This document shows positions 5,698 through 5,730 of a stretch of DNA of 5,730 nt, piece by piece (within the stretch, counting starts at the first letter, position 1; every line of letters begins with the position of its first letter). Under the pieces are notes generated by a model that did no database searches, was not told the DNA's origin, and was given only the letters and a program-made list of their open reading frames with translations. The position numbers and the translations under genes were made by a program. The DNA is from Candidatus Cloacimonadota bacterium (GTDB lineage Bacteria > Cloacimonadota > Cloacimonadia > Cloacimonadales > Cloacimonadaceae): assembly GCA_028681035.1 (NCBI GenBank), contig JAQUJJ010000188.1:1-5730 (forward strand), given 5' to 3'.

Positions 5698-5730
5698 AAT
5701 TTAATTATTTAATGTAATAATATTTCAATA

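Larger units (their letters stand above)
5222..5730. other. Gene-poor AT-rich region downstream of the transporter operon
   Basis: No convincing protein gene is seen on either strand. The longest plus-strand frame with a start (64 codons from a TTG at 5435) has no ribosome site and resembles no family I recognise. Base composition turns sharply A/T-rich compared with the operon. The stretch holds a short hairpin after the operon (5243-5271), the inverted-repeat element (5295-5697) with its inner hairpins, and a final 33 A/T-rich bases. Within those last bases, ATTATT and AATAAT (5704-5709, 5716-5721) form a weak dyad. Confidence 0.8.

Noticed and set aside
5698..5730. Promoter for a gene beyond the window
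   Set aside because: The bases are AT-rich with TAATAAT-like motifs, but no -35/-10 pair at proper spacing can be picked and the downstream gene is not visible.

Overview
The window carries most of one operon for an ATP-dependent peptide-type importer (ABC superfamily, Opp/Dpp class). It is followed by about 500 bases of AT-rich DNA that holds a small inverted-repeat element and no convincing gene. The host looks like a low-to-moderate-GC member of the Bacillota, probably a clostridium. The reasons are strong AAGGAGG-type ribosome sites before each gene, a short Lys-rich lipoprotein signal with a clean LAAC lipobox, very tight gene packing and A/T-rich intergenic DNA. No species can be named from the sequence alone.

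Bases 1-5221, all on the + strand: a permease of the DppB/OppB type (its 5' end lies outside the window), a second permease (DppC/OppC), two ATPases (DppD/OppD and DppF/OppF) and a family 5 extracellular solute-binding lipoprotein. Junctions are a 1-base overlap (TAATG), 15 bases, 3 bases and 42 bases, with no terminator between genes, so one transcript is likely. The lipoprotein would capture the solute outside the membrane and hand it to the channel formed by the two permeases. The ATPase heterodimer would power import. Both ATPases keep all nucleotide-site motifs, and both end in a four-cysteine cluster known in this family to hold an iron-sulfur centre. The substrate (di-/oligopeptide or another family 5 ligand) cannot be read from the sequence.

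Bases 5222-5730: no recognisable protein gene. The main structure is a perfect 17-bp inverted repeat (5295-5311 and 5681-5697), with imperfect extension inward to roughly 45 bp per arm. It bounds a 403-bp AT-rich segment with the form of a miniature inverted-repeat (MITE-like) or decayed insertion element. Inside it are an A/T-tract hairpin, a perfect TATAAT box, several small stem-loops and a terminator-like hairpin, so it could also express a short RNA. This element is the least ordinary part of the window. No target-site duplication is visible and no transposase is present, so the mobile-element reading remains an inference.
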